Source: Afipia sp. P52-10 (lineage in GTDB: Bacteria; Pseudomonadota; Alphaproteobacteria; Rhizobiales; Xanthobacteraceae). Taken from it: a stretch of DNA of 64,000 nucleotides. The notes under the pieces are model-generated. The model did no database searches and had not been told where the DNA came from. It saw only the letters and a program-made list of their open reading frames with translations. Of the stretch, positions 18,192 to 28,626 are shown piece by piece (position 1 is the first letter of the stretch; the number at the start of each line of letters is the position of its first letter). The position numbers and the translations under genes are program-made. The stretch is taken from assembly GCF_000516555.1 (NCBI RefSeq), contig NZ_AZSJ01000003.1, positions 827,001 to 891,000 of the forward strand, written 5' to 3'.

Positions 18192-19202
18192 ATGCGTGCT
18201 TTCGAATTCCACCGCGCCAGTGCCGATCCGCATGCGCTGCTCGCCCAGCTCGCCGCCCAGACCGCGCCGGAGAATACGCAATTTCTCGCAGGCGGCACGA
18301 CCCTGCTCGACTTGATGAAGCTCGACGTGATGCAGCCGGAGCAGGTGATCGACATCAACGCGCTCGACACCTCCGACCTTGGCGAAATTCGGCTCGACGG
18401 CGACGGACTCTATCTCGGCGCAATGATCCGAATGTCCGAAGCGGCCGATGACATCCAGATCCGCGAGCAATTCCCCGTAATCTCTCAATCACTGGATCTC
18501 GCCGCTTCGCCGCAGATTCGCAACATGGCCTCGCTCGGCGGCAACGTGCTGCAGAGGACTCGCTGCAGCTATTTTCGCGACACCTCGTATGAGGCCTGCA
18601 ACAAGCGCAAGCCAGGCTCAGGCTGCGCGGCGCTGGAAGGTTTCAACCGCGCCCACGCGGTGCTCGGGACCAGCGATCAATGCATCGCGGCCTATCCGGG
18701 CGATTTCGCCCAGGCGCTCATGGTTCTCGATGCGACGGTCGATATCCTGAGCGCGACCGGACAACGCCGCATTCGCTTTGCCGAGCTGCACCGCGCGCCC
18801 GGTGCCACACCGCATCTCGAGGTGAATCTCGCCGCCGGGGAGATCATCAGCGGGTTCAGGATTCCGCCCAGCCCCTTCGCCAGACGATCGCTGTTCCTGA
18901 AGATCCGCGATCGCGAATCCTACGAATTTGCACTGGCGTCGGCGGCGGTGGCGATCGACCGCGACGGCGACCGGCTACAGCAGGTGCGGATCGCGCTCGG
19001 CGGCATGGCGGCGATGCCGTGGCGCGCGCGCGAAGCCGAGGCGATCCTCGCCGGTCAGCTCGCCGATGACGACCTGTTCCGCCGCGCGGCCGACGCTGCC
19101 TTTGCGGCGGCTCAGCCACGACGACATAACGCATTCAAGATCGACCTCGGCAAGCGCACGCTGATACGGGCCTTGCAACAGGCGATGGCGATGGAGATCT
19201 GA
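18192..19202 (+). CDS. paoB: Aldehyde oxidoreductase, FAD and 4Fe-4S subunit PaoB
   Basis: 336 residues with an FAD_binding_5 fold: FLAGGTTLLDLMKLDVMQPE near 31-50 and QIRNMASLGGNVLQ at about 109-121. It also carries the extra loop known from PaoB, with cysteines at 125, 136, 145 and 164 that hold a 4Fe-4S cluster, absent from most xanthine dehydrogenase FAD subunits. That loop is the main reason to call Pao rather than Xdh or CoxM. The start is the ATG next to the preceding stop; a longer upstream start would overlap paoA heavily. Confidence 0.88.
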   Translation: MRAFEFHRASADPHALLAQLAAQTAPENTQFLAGGTTLLDLMKLDVMQPEQVIDINALDTSDLGEIRLDGDGLYLGAMIRMSEAADDIQIREQFPVISQSLDLAASPQIRNMASLGGNVLQRTRCSYFRDTSYEACNKRKPGSGCAALEGFNRAHAVLGTSDQCIAAYPGDFAQALMVLDATVDILSATGQRRIRFAELHRAPGATPHLEVNLAAGEIISGFRIPPSPFARRSLFLKIRDRESYEFALASAAVAIDRDGDRLQQVRIALGGMAAMPWRAREAEAILAGQLADDDLFRRAADAAFAAAQPRRHNAFKIDLGKRTLIRALQQAMAMEI

Positions 19203-19204
19203 TC

Positions 19205-21421
19205 ATGCCTCGCGCCGCTCCGGCTCCGCTGAACAACATGGGCAATCCCGAACCGCGGGTCGATGGCCGGCTGAAGGTGACGGGGGCCGCACGCTACGGT
19301 TCGGATTTTCCGGTGACGCGGCCGGCGTTCGCGTTTCTGGTGACGAGCGCGATCGCCAAGGGCCGGATCGCCGCCATGACACTGGATCGCGCGCGGGCCG
19401 TGCCCGGCGTGCTGGACATCCTCACCCACGAGAACACCGGCGATCTGAAATCGATCAAGTATGAAGCGGGTGGCGGCGGACCGACCACGTCCATTCAGGA
19501 CCTCGGACCGGACATTCGGCACGATGGCCAGATCATCGCCATGGTGGTGGCGGACAGTTTCGAGGCAGCCCGCGAAGGCGCCTACTGCATCGAGACCGCA
19601 TATGAGAGCGAGACGCCGAGCGCAACGTTCGGCGCGCCTGGCGTCACCGTCGACGACATCACCGAGCAGGAAGGACTGCCGCAAGCCGGCGACGCTGACG
19701 GCGCCTATGCGGCGGCCGAGGTCAAGCTCGACCTGGAGTATGAAACGCCGACCCAGCACCACAATCCGATCGAACTGTTCACCACCACCTGCGTCTGGCA
19801 GGACGACAAGCTCGTGGTCTACGAGCCGAGCCAGTTTGTTTACGGGCTGAAGACGCGCACCGCCGAGCGGCTCGGCATCGATCCCGCGCGGGTGCATGCC
19901 GTCAGCCCGTTCGTCGGCGGCGCGTTCGGCTCAAAGGCGCAGCAGTCACCGCGCACGGCGCTGGTCGCGCTGGCGGCGCGGCGCCTCAATCGGCCGGTCA
20001 AGCTCGTCATGACGCGGGACCAGGGTTTCACGGCGCAGACCTATCGCGCGGAGACCAAACATCGCATCCGCATCGGCGCCCAGCGCGATGGCAAGATCGT
20101 CAGCTTCAGCCATGAGGGATGGGAGATCACATCGCGGCCGGACCCCTATTCGGTCTCGGGTGCCGAGGACAGCGCGCGCCTTTATGGGTTCGGCGCGATC
20201 AAGACGCGGGTCTCGGTGGTGCATGCGGACCGCAACACGCCCGGCTTCATGCGTTCACCGCCGGTCGTGCCTTACATCTACGCGCTGGAAAGCGCGATGG
20301 ACGAGCTCGCGATCGAACTAAAGCTCGATCCGGTCGAATTGCGCCGGATCAACGATTCGATGACCGATGCCACCGGCAAGCCGTGGTCCAGCCGCTCGTT
20401 GATGACCTGTTTCGATCAGGCGGCGGAACGGTTCGGCTGGTCGGCGCGGTCGGCGGAGCCGGGCTCGATGCGCGATGGCGACTGGCTGGTCGGCTGGGGC
20501 TGCGCCAGCGCCTGTTATCCGACCCATGTGGGCGCCGCCGCCGCGCGGGTGCAGCTGCAGGCGAACGGGCACGCGCTGGTCCAGATCGCGGCCCATGATC
20601 TCGGCACCGGTGCCTACACAGTCGTTGCCCAGACCGCTGCCGAGCGGCTGGCGATCCCGATCTCCGCGGTCCAGGTGGAGCTCGGCGACAGCGAGCTGCC
20701 ACCTGCGCCGGTCGCGGGTGGATCGAATACGACCGCCAGCGCCTGCTCGGCCGTCACAAAGGCTTGCGATGCCATCCGTGGCAAGCTCGCGGGCGCCGGA
20801 GCAGAGGCGGTCACCGTCGGCCAGGCCGCACGAAGCAACTGGTACGAGGAGAGCTTCCGCAAGCTCGGTGTCGGTGCGATCGAGGAATACGCGGAGTTCG
20901 TTCCGCCGGGCGCACCTGCGGACGCGATCAAGAAGCTGTACGAAGGCAAACCGAGCCTCGGCGGCGGTTCCCAGGGCGAAAAGCTGATGTATGCGCTTGG
21001 CGCCGAGTTCGTCGAAGTGCGCGTGCATGCCTTGACGCGCGAAATCCGTGTGCCGCGCATGGTCGGCGCCTTCGCCGCCGGTCACATCGTCAATCCGCGC
21101 ACGGCGCGCAGCCAGTACATGGGCGCGATGATCTGGGGCATAGCATCGGCGTTGCACGAGGCGACCGAGATCGATCCTAAGCTCGGCCGCTACGTCAACG
21201 ACAACCTGGCCGACTACCTGATTCCGGTCAATGCCGACATCCAGGACATCGACGTGCTGCTGGTGCCCGAGACCGACGATGCAGTGAACCCGGTCGGCGT
21301 CAAGGGCATTGGCGAACTCGGCAACGTCGGCACCGCGGCCGCCGTTGCCAACGCGGTCTATCACGCAACCGGCGTGCGCATTCGCAAGCTGCCGGTGCGG
21401 ATCGAAAAGCTGCTGGTCTGA
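19205..21421 (+). CDS. paoC: Aldehyde oxidoreductase, molybdenum subunit PaoC
   Basis: A 738-residue catalytic subunit that binds molybdenum cytosine dinucleotide and oxidises aldehydes to acids in the periplasm. Visible marks are PRVDGRLKVTGAARYGSDF at the start, VSPFVGGAFGSKAQ near 235-250, and GVKGIGELGNVGTAA near the C-terminus, where the Glu of GIGE is the expected catalytic base. The length agrees with PaoC (about 730). It follows paoB by two bases. No paoD/XdhC-like chaperone gene is next to it, so one must act from elsewhere. Xanthine or quinoline oxidation is less likely given the PaoB 4Fe-4S loop. Confidence 0.88.
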   Translation: MPRAAPAPLNNMGNPEPRVDGRLKVTGAARYGSDFPVTRPAFAFLVTSAIAKGRIAAMTLDRARAVPGVLDILTHENTGDLKSIKYEAGGGGPTTSIQDLGPDIRHDGQIIAMVVADSFEAAREGAYCIETAYESETPSATFGAPGVTVDDITEQEGLPQAGDADGAYAAAEVKLDLEYETPTQHHNPIELFTTTCVWQDDKLVVYEPSQFVYGLKTRTAERLGIDPARVHAVSPFVGGAFGSKAQQSPRTALVALAARRLNRPVKLVMTRDQGFTAQTYRAETKHRIRIGAQRDGKIVSFSHEGWEITSRPDPYSVSGAEDSARLYGFGAIKTRVSVVHADRNTPGFMRSPPVVPYIYALESAMDELAIELKLDPVELRRINDSMTDATGKPWSSRSLMTCFDQAAERFGWSARSAEPGSMRDGDWLVGWGCASACYPTHVGAAAARVQLQANGHALVQIAAHDLGTGAYTVVAQTAAERLAIPISAVQVELGDSELPPAPVAGGSNTTASACSAVTKACDAIRGKLAGAGAEAVTVGQAARSNWYEESFRKLGVGAIEEYAEFVPPGAPADAIKKLYEGKPSLGGGSQGEKLMYALGAEFVEVRVHALTREIRVPRMVGAFAAGHIVNPRTARSQYMGAMIWGIASALHEATEIDPKLGRYVNDNLADYLIPVNADIQDIDVLLVPETDDAVNPVGVKGIGELGNVGTAAAVANAVYHATGVRIRKLPVRIEKLLV

Positions 21422-21469
21422 CGCATGGATGCATGGACCGCGGCGTAAGAATACTTCCAACCCGGTGCG

Positions 21470-21697
21470 ATGCCGATGGCGCCCGCAAAGAACTTTTTCA
21501 GACGCATCATCGAATCCTTCCGCGGGAGCTCGGAAGCAGCGGACACGCGCAATCGCGATCGAGCCGATCAAAGTCAAGGCATCGTCCGCGACGAAAAGGG
21601 CCAGGAGCAGCCGATCGATGCGCAGCGCGCCCGACAGGTCAGCCGCGAGAACCGCGGCAACGATCCGCCGGGATACAAGGACGCCTCGCGCCGGTGA
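21470..21697 (+). CDS. Possible small hydrophilic protein
   Basis: 75 residues (73 from a second ATG at 21476), basic at the start (MAPAKNFFRRIIESFRG) and then charged and Gln/Asp-rich (GIVRDEKGQEQPIDAQRARQ). The ribosome site is weak and no family is recognised. Its composition looks coding, and it lies between paoC and another small gene. Confidence 0.4.
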   Translation: MPMAPAKNFFRRIIESFRGSSEAADTRNRDRADQSQGIVRDEKGQEQPIDAQRARQVSRENRGNDPPGYKDASRR

Positions 21698-21782
21698 TCG
21701 CACGATGCTGGCGTCCGCATATGAGGAGCTCCGCGTCGAAGGCGTGCGTCTGACGCTGGCATGAACTAAGAGGAGATCGCCT

Positions 21783-21980
21783 ATGAAGCGACGCCCGAAG
21801 GTCGAATATCAAACCGCCGAACAGATCGAGGCCGAGGTGAAGCGGCTGGAGCAGCGCGCCGAATCCTTCGCCGACGGCGATGCACGGCAATCCGCATTGC
21901 GCGAGGCCGCCAAGTTCCGCACCTATGCTGCGATGAAGCGCTGGGTCGGCGCTGCGAAGCCGTCAGCGGATGAGCGCTAG
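21783..21980 (+). CDS. Small helical protein, unknown
   Basis: 65 residues behind AGAGGAGA, a good ribosome site. The sequence is one long amphipathic helix (YQTAEQIEAEVKRLEQRAES) with a basic end. It has no signal peptide or membrane segment. I recall similar short proteins in related genomes but know no function. Confidence 0.6.
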   Translation: MKRRPKVEYQTAEQIEAEVKRLEQRAESFADGDARQSALREAAKFRTYAAMKRWVGAAKPSADER

Positions 21981-22193
21981 CCGCTCGGCAACAAGAAAGT
22001 CCTGCCTACGAGCTTCCCACGCTCGAAGCCCGCGGCGCATATCAGGATGCCCGTTCTGCCGACGCGAGCCCTGAATTGCCTTCCTCGCTAGCTGTTTCCG
22101 TTTCCCGCCCGGCAGGCTTCCTCAGGACCGGCTGTTGGGCTATGGCATCGGTGCGCGCAGCGCGACCGATGTCCCTCACACCGTCGGAAACGG

Positions 22194-23567
22194 ATGACTT
22201 CGAAACGAGAACTCAGCTTCAACGCGTTCAACATGACCGCGCCAGGCCACAACTGGGCCGGGTTGTGGTCCCATCCCCGCGATGCATCGATCAACTACAA
22301 CACGCTGGACTATTGGGTCGAATTCGCGAAGACGGCCGAACGCGGGCTGCTCGACGGCATCTTTCTCGCAGACGTGTTCGGCGTCTATGACGTGTTCGGC
22401 GACGGCGCCGACACCGCGCTCCGGCATGGCGTCCAGATTCCCAATGCCGACCCGACACTGGTCGTCTCGGCGATGGCGCTGGTCACCGAGCATCTTGGAT
22501 TCGGCATCACGGCCAATCTGACGCTGGATCACCCCTATCACTTCGCGCGGCGGTTCTCGACGCTCGACCATCTGACGCGCGGGCGCATCGGCTGGAACAT
22601 CGTGACCGGCTATCTCGAAAGCGGCGCGCGCGGCATGGGCTTCGACGCAAGCCGCGCCCACGACGACCGCTACGACGTCGCCGACGATTTTCTGACCGCC
22701 GTCTATAAACTCTGGGAAGGCAGCTGGGCCCAGGACGCGGTGCGACGCGACCGCATCAGCGGCACGTTCGCCGATCCGGCCAAGGTGCGCGCGATCGATC
22801 ACGACGGCCCGCACTATCGCGTCCACGGCATCCACCTGTCCGAGCCTTCGCCGCAGCGAACACCCCTGCTCTATCAGGCCGGCGCATCGAAGCGCGGCCG
22901 CGCTTTCGCGGCGAAACACGCCGAAGCGATCTTCCTCAACGGCCAGACCAAGCCGATGCTGGCCGAGACGGTGCGGGCGATCCGCCTGGCAACCAAGGAT
23001 TTCGGACGCGCGCCTGACGACATCAAGCTGTTCGCAGGGCTCAACATCATCGTCGCGCCAACCCGCGGCGAGGCCAGGGACCTGCATGAGGAGTACAGCC
23101 GTCATGTCGATCAGCGTGGCCAGCTGGCGCTGTTGTCGGGCTGGACCGGCATCGATTTCTCGCAATTCGCGCCCGACCAGGCGCTGCAATATGTCGAGAG
23201 CAACGCCATCCAGTCGATGGTGGAAAATCTGACCAAGCGCAGCGACGTGCCGATGCGGATCGGCGATCTCGCCTCGTTGAGCCCGGCCGGCGCGCGGGCG
23301 CCGTTCGTGGTCGGCTCGCCGCAGGATGTCGCCGACGAACTCGCCGACTGGGCGCGCGAGACCGACATCGACGGCTTCAACCTCGTCCGCCTGGTCGCGC
23401 CCGAGTCGCTCGCGGCGTTCGTCGATCTCGTTGTACCGGAGCTGCAATCGCGCGGCCTCTACAAGACCGCCTACCGCAACGGCACGCTGCGCGAGAAACT
23501 GTTTGCAAACGCCGCGGCCCTGCTACCGGTGAGCCACCCGGCGGCGCAGTATCGGCAGCCGGCTTGA
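22194..23567 (+). CDS. NtaA/SnaA/DszA-type FMN-dependent monooxygenase
   Basis: A 457-residue flavin-dependent (group C) monooxygenase that uses reduced FMN supplied by a separate reductase. The family pattern is clear: FNAFNMTAPGHNWAGLWSHP at residues 9-28, FLADVFGVYDV near 57-67, RGRIGWNIVTGYLESGARGMG near 130-150, ERYDVADDF-like HDDRYDVADDF, and LLYQAGASKRGRAFAAKHAE near 222-241. Relatives act on nitrilotriacetate, dibenzothiophene sulfone and alkyl sulfides. No FMN reductase gene is adjacent. It converges on the ahpD-liv operon, which may import its substrate. The start is the ATG in GGATGACTTCG; only a weak GGAAACGG site precedes it. Confidence 0.88.
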   Translation: MTSKRELSFNAFNMTAPGHNWAGLWSHPRDASINYNTLDYWVEFAKTAERGLLDGIFLADVFGVYDVFGDGADTALRHGVQIPNADPTLVVSAMALVTEHLGFGITANLTLDHPYHFARRFSTLDHLTRGRIGWNIVTGYLESGARGMGFDASRAHDDRYDVADDFLTAVYKLWEGSWAQDAVRRDRISGTFADPAKVRAIDHDGPHYRVHGIHLSEPSPQRTPLLYQAGASKRGRAFAAKHAEAIFLNGQTKPMLAETVRAIRLATKDFGRAPDDIKLFAGLNIIVAPTRGEARDLHEEYSRHVDQRGQLALLSGWTGIDFSQFAPDQALQYVESNAIQSMVENLTKRSDVPMRIGDLASLSPAGARAPFVVGSPQDVADELADWARETDIDGFNLVRLVAPESLAAFVDLVVPELQSRGLYKTAYRNGTLREKLFANAAALLPVSHPAAQYRQPA

Positions 23568-23594
23568 CGCACGCCACAACAGCGCCGACCGCGC

Positions 23595-24119
23595 TCAAAC
23601 GTCGACTTCGACCTGCAGCACGTCGTTGAAACGGTTGAATGCGCCGCAGAGCGCGATGCGCCACGTCAGCTCGACGATCTGTGCCTCGCTGAAATGCGCA
23701 CGCAGCCGCTCGAACATGGCATCGCGAATCCGATTCCAGTTCGCCGTCACGGCGATCGAATATTCCACCACCAGCCGATCGACCTCGGTCAGTTCGGGAT
23801 GCTTTTCCCAGTCGAGCAGGTTGGCGGCCCCCTCCGCCGAGATCCCCTCCACTGCGAGCTTGGGCGAGTGCTGGGCGACGCAGAACTCGCATTGATTGAC
23901 CAGCGACGTCGCGACGATCGCAAGTTCGAGATAGCGCTTCTGCAACACCCCGTCGTCGGCGAGCTGGGTCAGGAGGCGCCACATGTGCTCGAAGATCGGC
24001 AGCCGGTTGGCCATCGCGCCGGCCTGCCCTTCGAACGGGCCGTACACGGTCATGCGATCCCACAGCGGCTTGAGGTGCTCCGGAAGATCGTCCCTGCGGC
24101 GGAGGGTGACGCGAGCCAT
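23595..24119 (-). CDS. AhpD-like CMD-family protein
   Basis: A 174-residue helical protein with an intact AhpD-type redox centre: CEFCVAQH (C-x2-C-x3-H) at about residues 77-84 in LVNQCEFCVAQHSPKLAVEG. Unlike the CMD-fold gene at 3.4 kb it can form the catalytic disulfide. Its start lies 18 bases past the stop of the livM-like gene, so it is the last gene of the liv operon. It may protect against peroxide made by the neighbouring flavin monooxygenase, or act on a ring-cleavage product. Confidence 0.82.
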   Translation of the reverse strand: MARVTLRRRDDLPEHLKPLWDRMTVYGPFEGQAGAMANRLPIFEHMWRLLTQLADDGVLQKRYLELAIVATSLVNQCEFCVAQHSPKLAVEGISAEGAANLLDWEKHPELTEVDRLVVEYSIAVTANWNRIRDAMFERLRAHFSEAQIVELTWRIALCGAFNRFNDVLQVEVDV

Positions 24120-24137
24120 GATGAAACTCCTGGATAA

Positions 24138-25052
24138 TCAGAAACGCGAGGATGACTTGTCTGCGAGCGCCGAGCGCGGCTCACGGCCAAAGCCGTCGGG
24201 CTTGAAGATCAGCAGCACGATCAGTCCGACACCAACGACGAAAAGGCGGATCGCGGCGAGTTCGGACGCGCCGAGGCCGGGGACATAGTCGATCAGGAAA
24301 CGGCTGCCCTCAAGCAGAAAGATCAGCGTGAAGGCGCTGACCAGAACGCCGCGATTGCTGCCGCGGCCGCCGACGACCACCGCCATGAAACCGTAGGCGG
24401 TGATGATCGGCCCGAACTGCGTCGGATCGATATAGGTGTAGTAGAAGGCATGCAATGCGCCGGCGAGGCCGAGAATGGCTCCGCCCACCGCGAACACCCG
24501 TACGCGAACATTGAGCACCGACTTGCCCAGCGCTTCGACCACGCCGGGATCGTCGCGGGTGGCGCGCACCAGCCGACCGAACGGCGAACGCGCCAGCCCC
24601 TGGAGCGCCGCATAGACGGCAAGCACCGCGAGCAGCGCCAGGATGAGAAAGCCAGTGTCGGCGAAGCCGCGCGGCCACCAATCCTGGAACGGCCGCTCGA
24701 TGCCGGCCACGCCCAGCATGCCGCGCGTCAGCCAGCCCTCATAGCTGATGACGAGCCGCAAGCACTCGGCAAACCCCAGCGTGACGATGGCGAGATAATC
24801 CTCCGACAGCCGCACCGAAATCAGCGCGCTCACGGCGCTGAGCGCGGCGACGCCGATCATGGCGAGAGCCAGCGCCAACAGCGGCGGCACGCCCTGCACC
24901 GTGAGCAGGCCGGCGATATAGGCGCCGAGCATGTAGAAGCCGAACAGGCCGAAGTTCACCAGCCCGCCCATGCCCCATTGCAGGTTGAGCGCGAGGCCGA
25001 CGAGCGCGGCGATGGCGACCACCGTGAGCGTGGCAATCAGATAGACCGTCAT
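24138..25052 (-). CDS. livM: Branched-chain amino acid-type ABC permease, LivM
   Basis: A 304-residue inner-membrane permease with 8-10 hydrophobic segments. GLALNLQWGMGGLVNFGLFGFYMLGAYIAG near the start and VEALGKSVLNVRVRVFAVGGAILGLAGALHA near the middle (the EAA-like cytoplasmic loop) mark LivM. The ATG overlaps the stop of livH (ATGA), showing translational coupling, and this overlap decides the start. It pairs with LivH to form the channel. Confidence 0.87.
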   Translation of the reverse strand: MTVYLIATLTVVAIAALVGLALNLQWGMGGLVNFGLFGFYMLGAYIAGLLTVQGVPPLLALALAMIGVAALSAVSALISVRLSEDYLAIVTLGFAECLRLVISYEGWLTRGMLGVAGIERPFQDWWPRGFADTGFLILALLAVLAVYAALQGLARSPFGRLVRATRDDPGVVEALGKSVLNVRVRVFAVGGAILGLAGALHAFYYTYIDPTQFGPIITAYGFMAVVVGGRGSNRGVLVSAFTLIFLLEGSRFLIDYVPGLGASELAAIRLFVVGVGLIVLLIFKPDGFGREPRSALADKSSSRF

Positions 25053-25909
25053 TTCGTCACCTGGCGCGTGCCGAACAGACCCCACGGCCGCAACAGCAGG
25101 AGCGCGACCATCACGAGAAACGTCACGATCATCCGGTAGTGCACCGGCATCACCAGCGTCGCCAGCTCCTCGGCGATGCCGAGCGTCAACGCGCCGGCGA
25201 CGGCCGCCATCGGATTGGCGATCCCGCCAAGGATCGCCGCCGTGAAGACCGGCAGCAGATAGGTCCAGCCCATTTGCGGCTCGACATTGGCGTCGAGACC
25301 GACGAGGACGCCGGACAGCGCCACCAGCGTCCCCGAGATCAGCCAGACACAGGCGACCACCCGTGACCGCGTGATGCCGCGCACGGCGGCAAGATCCGGA
25401 TTGTCGGCCACTGCGCGCATCATCCGGCCGAGCCGCGTGAAGCGGAACACGATCCAGACGATGGCGAGCGCGGCGATCACCGCGATCAGGATGGTCAGCT
25501 GTTCGTAATTGAGGCGGATGTCGCCGATCCGGATCGGCCGGGCGACGGCGACATCATAGGCGCGCGGCGAATTGCCGGCGAAGAAGCGGATGACGTTCTC
25601 CAGCGCGATGGCGACGCCCATCGAGGCCACCAGCAGGGTCACCCCGGAGCGGTCGCGCAGCGGACGATAGACCAGCCAGTCGATCACGACCGCGAGCACG
25701 GCGAACAGCATCGCACCGGCGGCCGCGGCCAACCAGAGCGGCATGCCCAGCATCACGTTGCCGACATAGACGAGATAGGCCCCGCAGGTGAGATAGGCGC
25801 CGATCGCGTAATTGGCGAAGCGCAGCACGCTGAACGTCAGCGACAGCGCCAGCGCCGGGAGCGCGAGCAACAGGCCCGTGACGAGGCCGTTGACGAGAAG
25901 CTGGCCCAT
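25049..25909 (-). CDS. livH: Branched-chain amino acid-type ABC permease, LivH
   Basis: A 286-residue inner-membrane permease. LTFSVLRFANYAIGAYLTCGAYLVY near the start is the usual LivH opening, and RMMRAVADNPDLAAVRGITRSRVVA is the EAA loop that contacts the ATPases. IFKPWGLFG-like LLRPWGLFGTRQ ends the protein. The start shares a base with the stop of the upstream ATPase gene, and the end overlaps livM. Confidence 0.87.
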   Translation of the reverse strand: MGQLLVNGLVTGLLLALPALALSLTFSVLRFANYAIGAYLTCGAYLVYVGNVMLGMPLWLAAAAGAMLFAVLAVVIDWLVYRPLRDRSGVTLLVASMGVAIALENVIRFFAGNSPRAYDVAVARPIRIGDIRLNYEQLTILIAVIAALAIVWIVFRFTRLGRMMRAVADNPDLAAVRGITRSRVVACVWLISGTLVALSGVLVGLDANVEPQMGWTYLLPVFTAAILGGIANPMAAVAGALTLGIAEELATLVMPVHYRMIVTFLVMVALLLLRPWGLFGTRQVTK

Positions 25910-26636
25910 CAGGCACCCCCCAGATAGAGGCGGCGGATGTCGGGATCGGTGAGCACCGTCGCCGCAGGCGCAGCCAGGCGGACATTGCCGTTGACCAGCA
26001 CGACACCGTGATCGGCAGCGCCGAGACCGAGCCGCGTATTCTGCTCCACGATCAGCATCGTCACGCCGGATGCAGCAACGCGACCGATGACCTCGAACAG
26101 CAACTCGGCATTGCGCGGCGACAGTCCGGCCGAGGGCTCGTCAAGCGCCAGCACCGTCGGCTCTGGCATCAGCGCCGCCGCCATCGCCACCATCTGCCGC
26201 TGACCGCCGCTGAGATGACCCGCGGTGCTGCGAAGCTTGACGCGAATCTCGGGAAAGAGCGCGAGCACCGCATCGAGCCGCTCGGCAAAGGCCGCCCCCT
26301 TCGCCGGCGCGACGAACTCGTAACCGACGTGCAGATTTTCCAGCACGGTCATGTTGCGGAACACGTTGGCTTCCTGCGGCACGTAGGCGAGGCCACGCGC
26401 GGCGCGCGCCGGAGCGCCGAGCGCCGTGACGTCGGCATCACCAAGCCGCACGGCGCCGGACATCGGCCGCAGCAATCCGACAGCCGTCTTCATCAACGTC
26501 GATTTGCCGGAGCCATTCGGACCGACGACCACCAGAGTCTCGCCCGGCTGCACCGAGAGGCTGACGCCGTGCAGAATCGGCTGCCCGCCATAGCCGGCAA
26601 CCACTTCGCGCAACTCCAATCCAGCAGCGGGCGCGG

Positions 26637-26640
<4 letters not shown>
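25909..26640 (-). CDS. livF: ABC transporter ATP-binding protein, LivF
   Basis: A 243-residue ATPase. Walker A is GPNGSGKST (about 39-47), the Q loop follows in YVPQEANVFRNMTVLENL, the signature is LSGGQRQMVAMAAALM, Walker B is VLALDEPSAGLSP, and the switch His position is taken by Gln in IVEQNT, as in LivF proteins. The short length without the LivG extension and the EANVFRNMTV region identify LivF. It overlaps livG by four bases. Confidence 0.88.
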
Positions 26641-27395
<755 letters not shown>

Positions 27396-27399
27396 CGCC

Positions 27400-28626
27400 T
27401 CAGCGGATCTCGCCGAGCAGCTTGCTCTCGCCCGATTTGATGACGAAGTGACCGTAGCTCAGATTGGTCTGGTCGCCATTCTGGGCGAAACGGAAGTCCG
27501 ACGCCGCGCCGGAATAGCGGAACGGCTTGCCCTCGCGCAGCGCCTTCAACGCCTCGGCAGGATCGCCGAGCGACGGGCCATCGCCATTCACGAGCGACGG
27601 AAATTCGCCGCCGAACTTGGTCGCATCGATGCTCTTCGCCTTCTCGATGGCGAGCGCTGTGAGCACGATCTGGTCGAACACCTGCGCGCCGAAGGTCATG
27701 ATGGTGCCCTCCGGCTTGCCGATCTCCTTCAGGTAGCGGCTGTAGGCGGCCGACTTGCCGACCGGGACCTGCTGGGTCCAGATCACGCCCTCGGCGACAT
27801 TGGCGCCGACATTCTTGACGAACTGGCCGTTGCTGCCAGCGGCGTTGCCGAACGCGTAGATCTTGCTCTCATAGCCGGAACGGAACGCCTCCTTGGCGAT
27901 CGCGCTGAGCTCATTGATATAGGCGGCGACGAACACGGCATCGGGCTTCTTGGCGAAGACGCGTTCGACTTCGGTGCGGTAGGAGGGCTGACCGGCATTG
28001 AAGGACACCTCGTCCAGCACCTTGCCGCCGGCTTCGGTGAAGGCCTTGCGGAACGGCTGGATGGTGCTCTGGGTAAACGGCGTCTGCAGCACCAGGATCG
28101 AGGCCGACTTCACGCCGTCCTTCACCATCGCCTTGCTGAAGCCTTCGCCCCAGCTCTTGCCGTTGGTCTGGAAGCGCCAGACCAGATTTTTGTTGTCGCC
28201 ATCGGTGATTTCGTCGGCCGAGCCGACCGTGCTCAGCAGCACGCCCCTTTCGAGCGCGATCGGCTTGATCGCGAGCGCCACCGCACTGCTCCAGACGCCG
28301 CCGATCGACACCACCTTGTCCACGTCGATCAGTTTGCGCGCAGCAGCGACGCCCGCGGTCGGCTGCGATTCATCGTCGGCAACGACGAGCTCAAGCTTGC
28401 GGCCGAGCACACCGCCGGCATCGTTGATGATCTTGACCGCGGCGCGCGCGGCCTGCTCCTCTTCCTGCCCGTATGGACCGCCAGTACCGGTCAAGGGCGC
28501 GAGCAAACCGATGCGGACCGGCCCCTCCTGCGCGGCGGCAATGGCGGGGCACGCAAGCGCTGCGGCCATGGCGAGCGATGCGGCCAACAGGGCACGGCGC
28601 GGGACGAAAGATTTCAGCACGGTCAT
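27400..28626 (-). CDS. livK: Periplasmic solute-binding protein, LivK type
   Basis: 408 residues with a signal peptide (LLAASLAMAAALACPAIAAA, cut near AAAQ). The fold is that of a Peripla_BP_6 protein: VRIGLLAPLTGTGGPYGQEEEQAARAAVK, then GVLGRKLELVVADDES and VVSIGGVWSSA. It delivers the substrate to LivHMGF. A GGAG sits directly against the ATG, so the GTG two codons on (28620) has better spacing and may be the real start. Given its partner, a flavin monooxygenase operon, it may bind an organic acid or sulfur compound rather than leucine; this is inference. Confidence 0.85.
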   Translation of the reverse strand: MTVLKSFVPRRALLAASLAMAAALACPAIAAAQEGPVRIGLLAPLTGTGGPYGQEEEQAARAAVKIINDAGGVLGRKLELVVADDESQPTAGVAAARKLIDVDKVVSIGGVWSSAVALAIKPIALERGVLLSTVGSADEITDGDNKNLVWRFQTNGKSWGEGFSKAMVKDGVKSASILVLQTPFTQSTIQPFRKAFTEAGGKVLDEVSFNAGQPSYRTEVERVFAKKPDAVFVAAYINELSAIAKEAFRSGYESKIYAFGNAAGSNGQFVKNVGANVAEGVIWTQQVPVGKSAAYSRYLKEIGKPEGTIMTFGAQVFDQIVLTALAIEKAKSIDATKFGGEFPSLVNGDGPSLGDPAEALKALREGKPFRYSGAASDFRFAQNGDQTNLSYGHFVIKSGESKLLGEIR

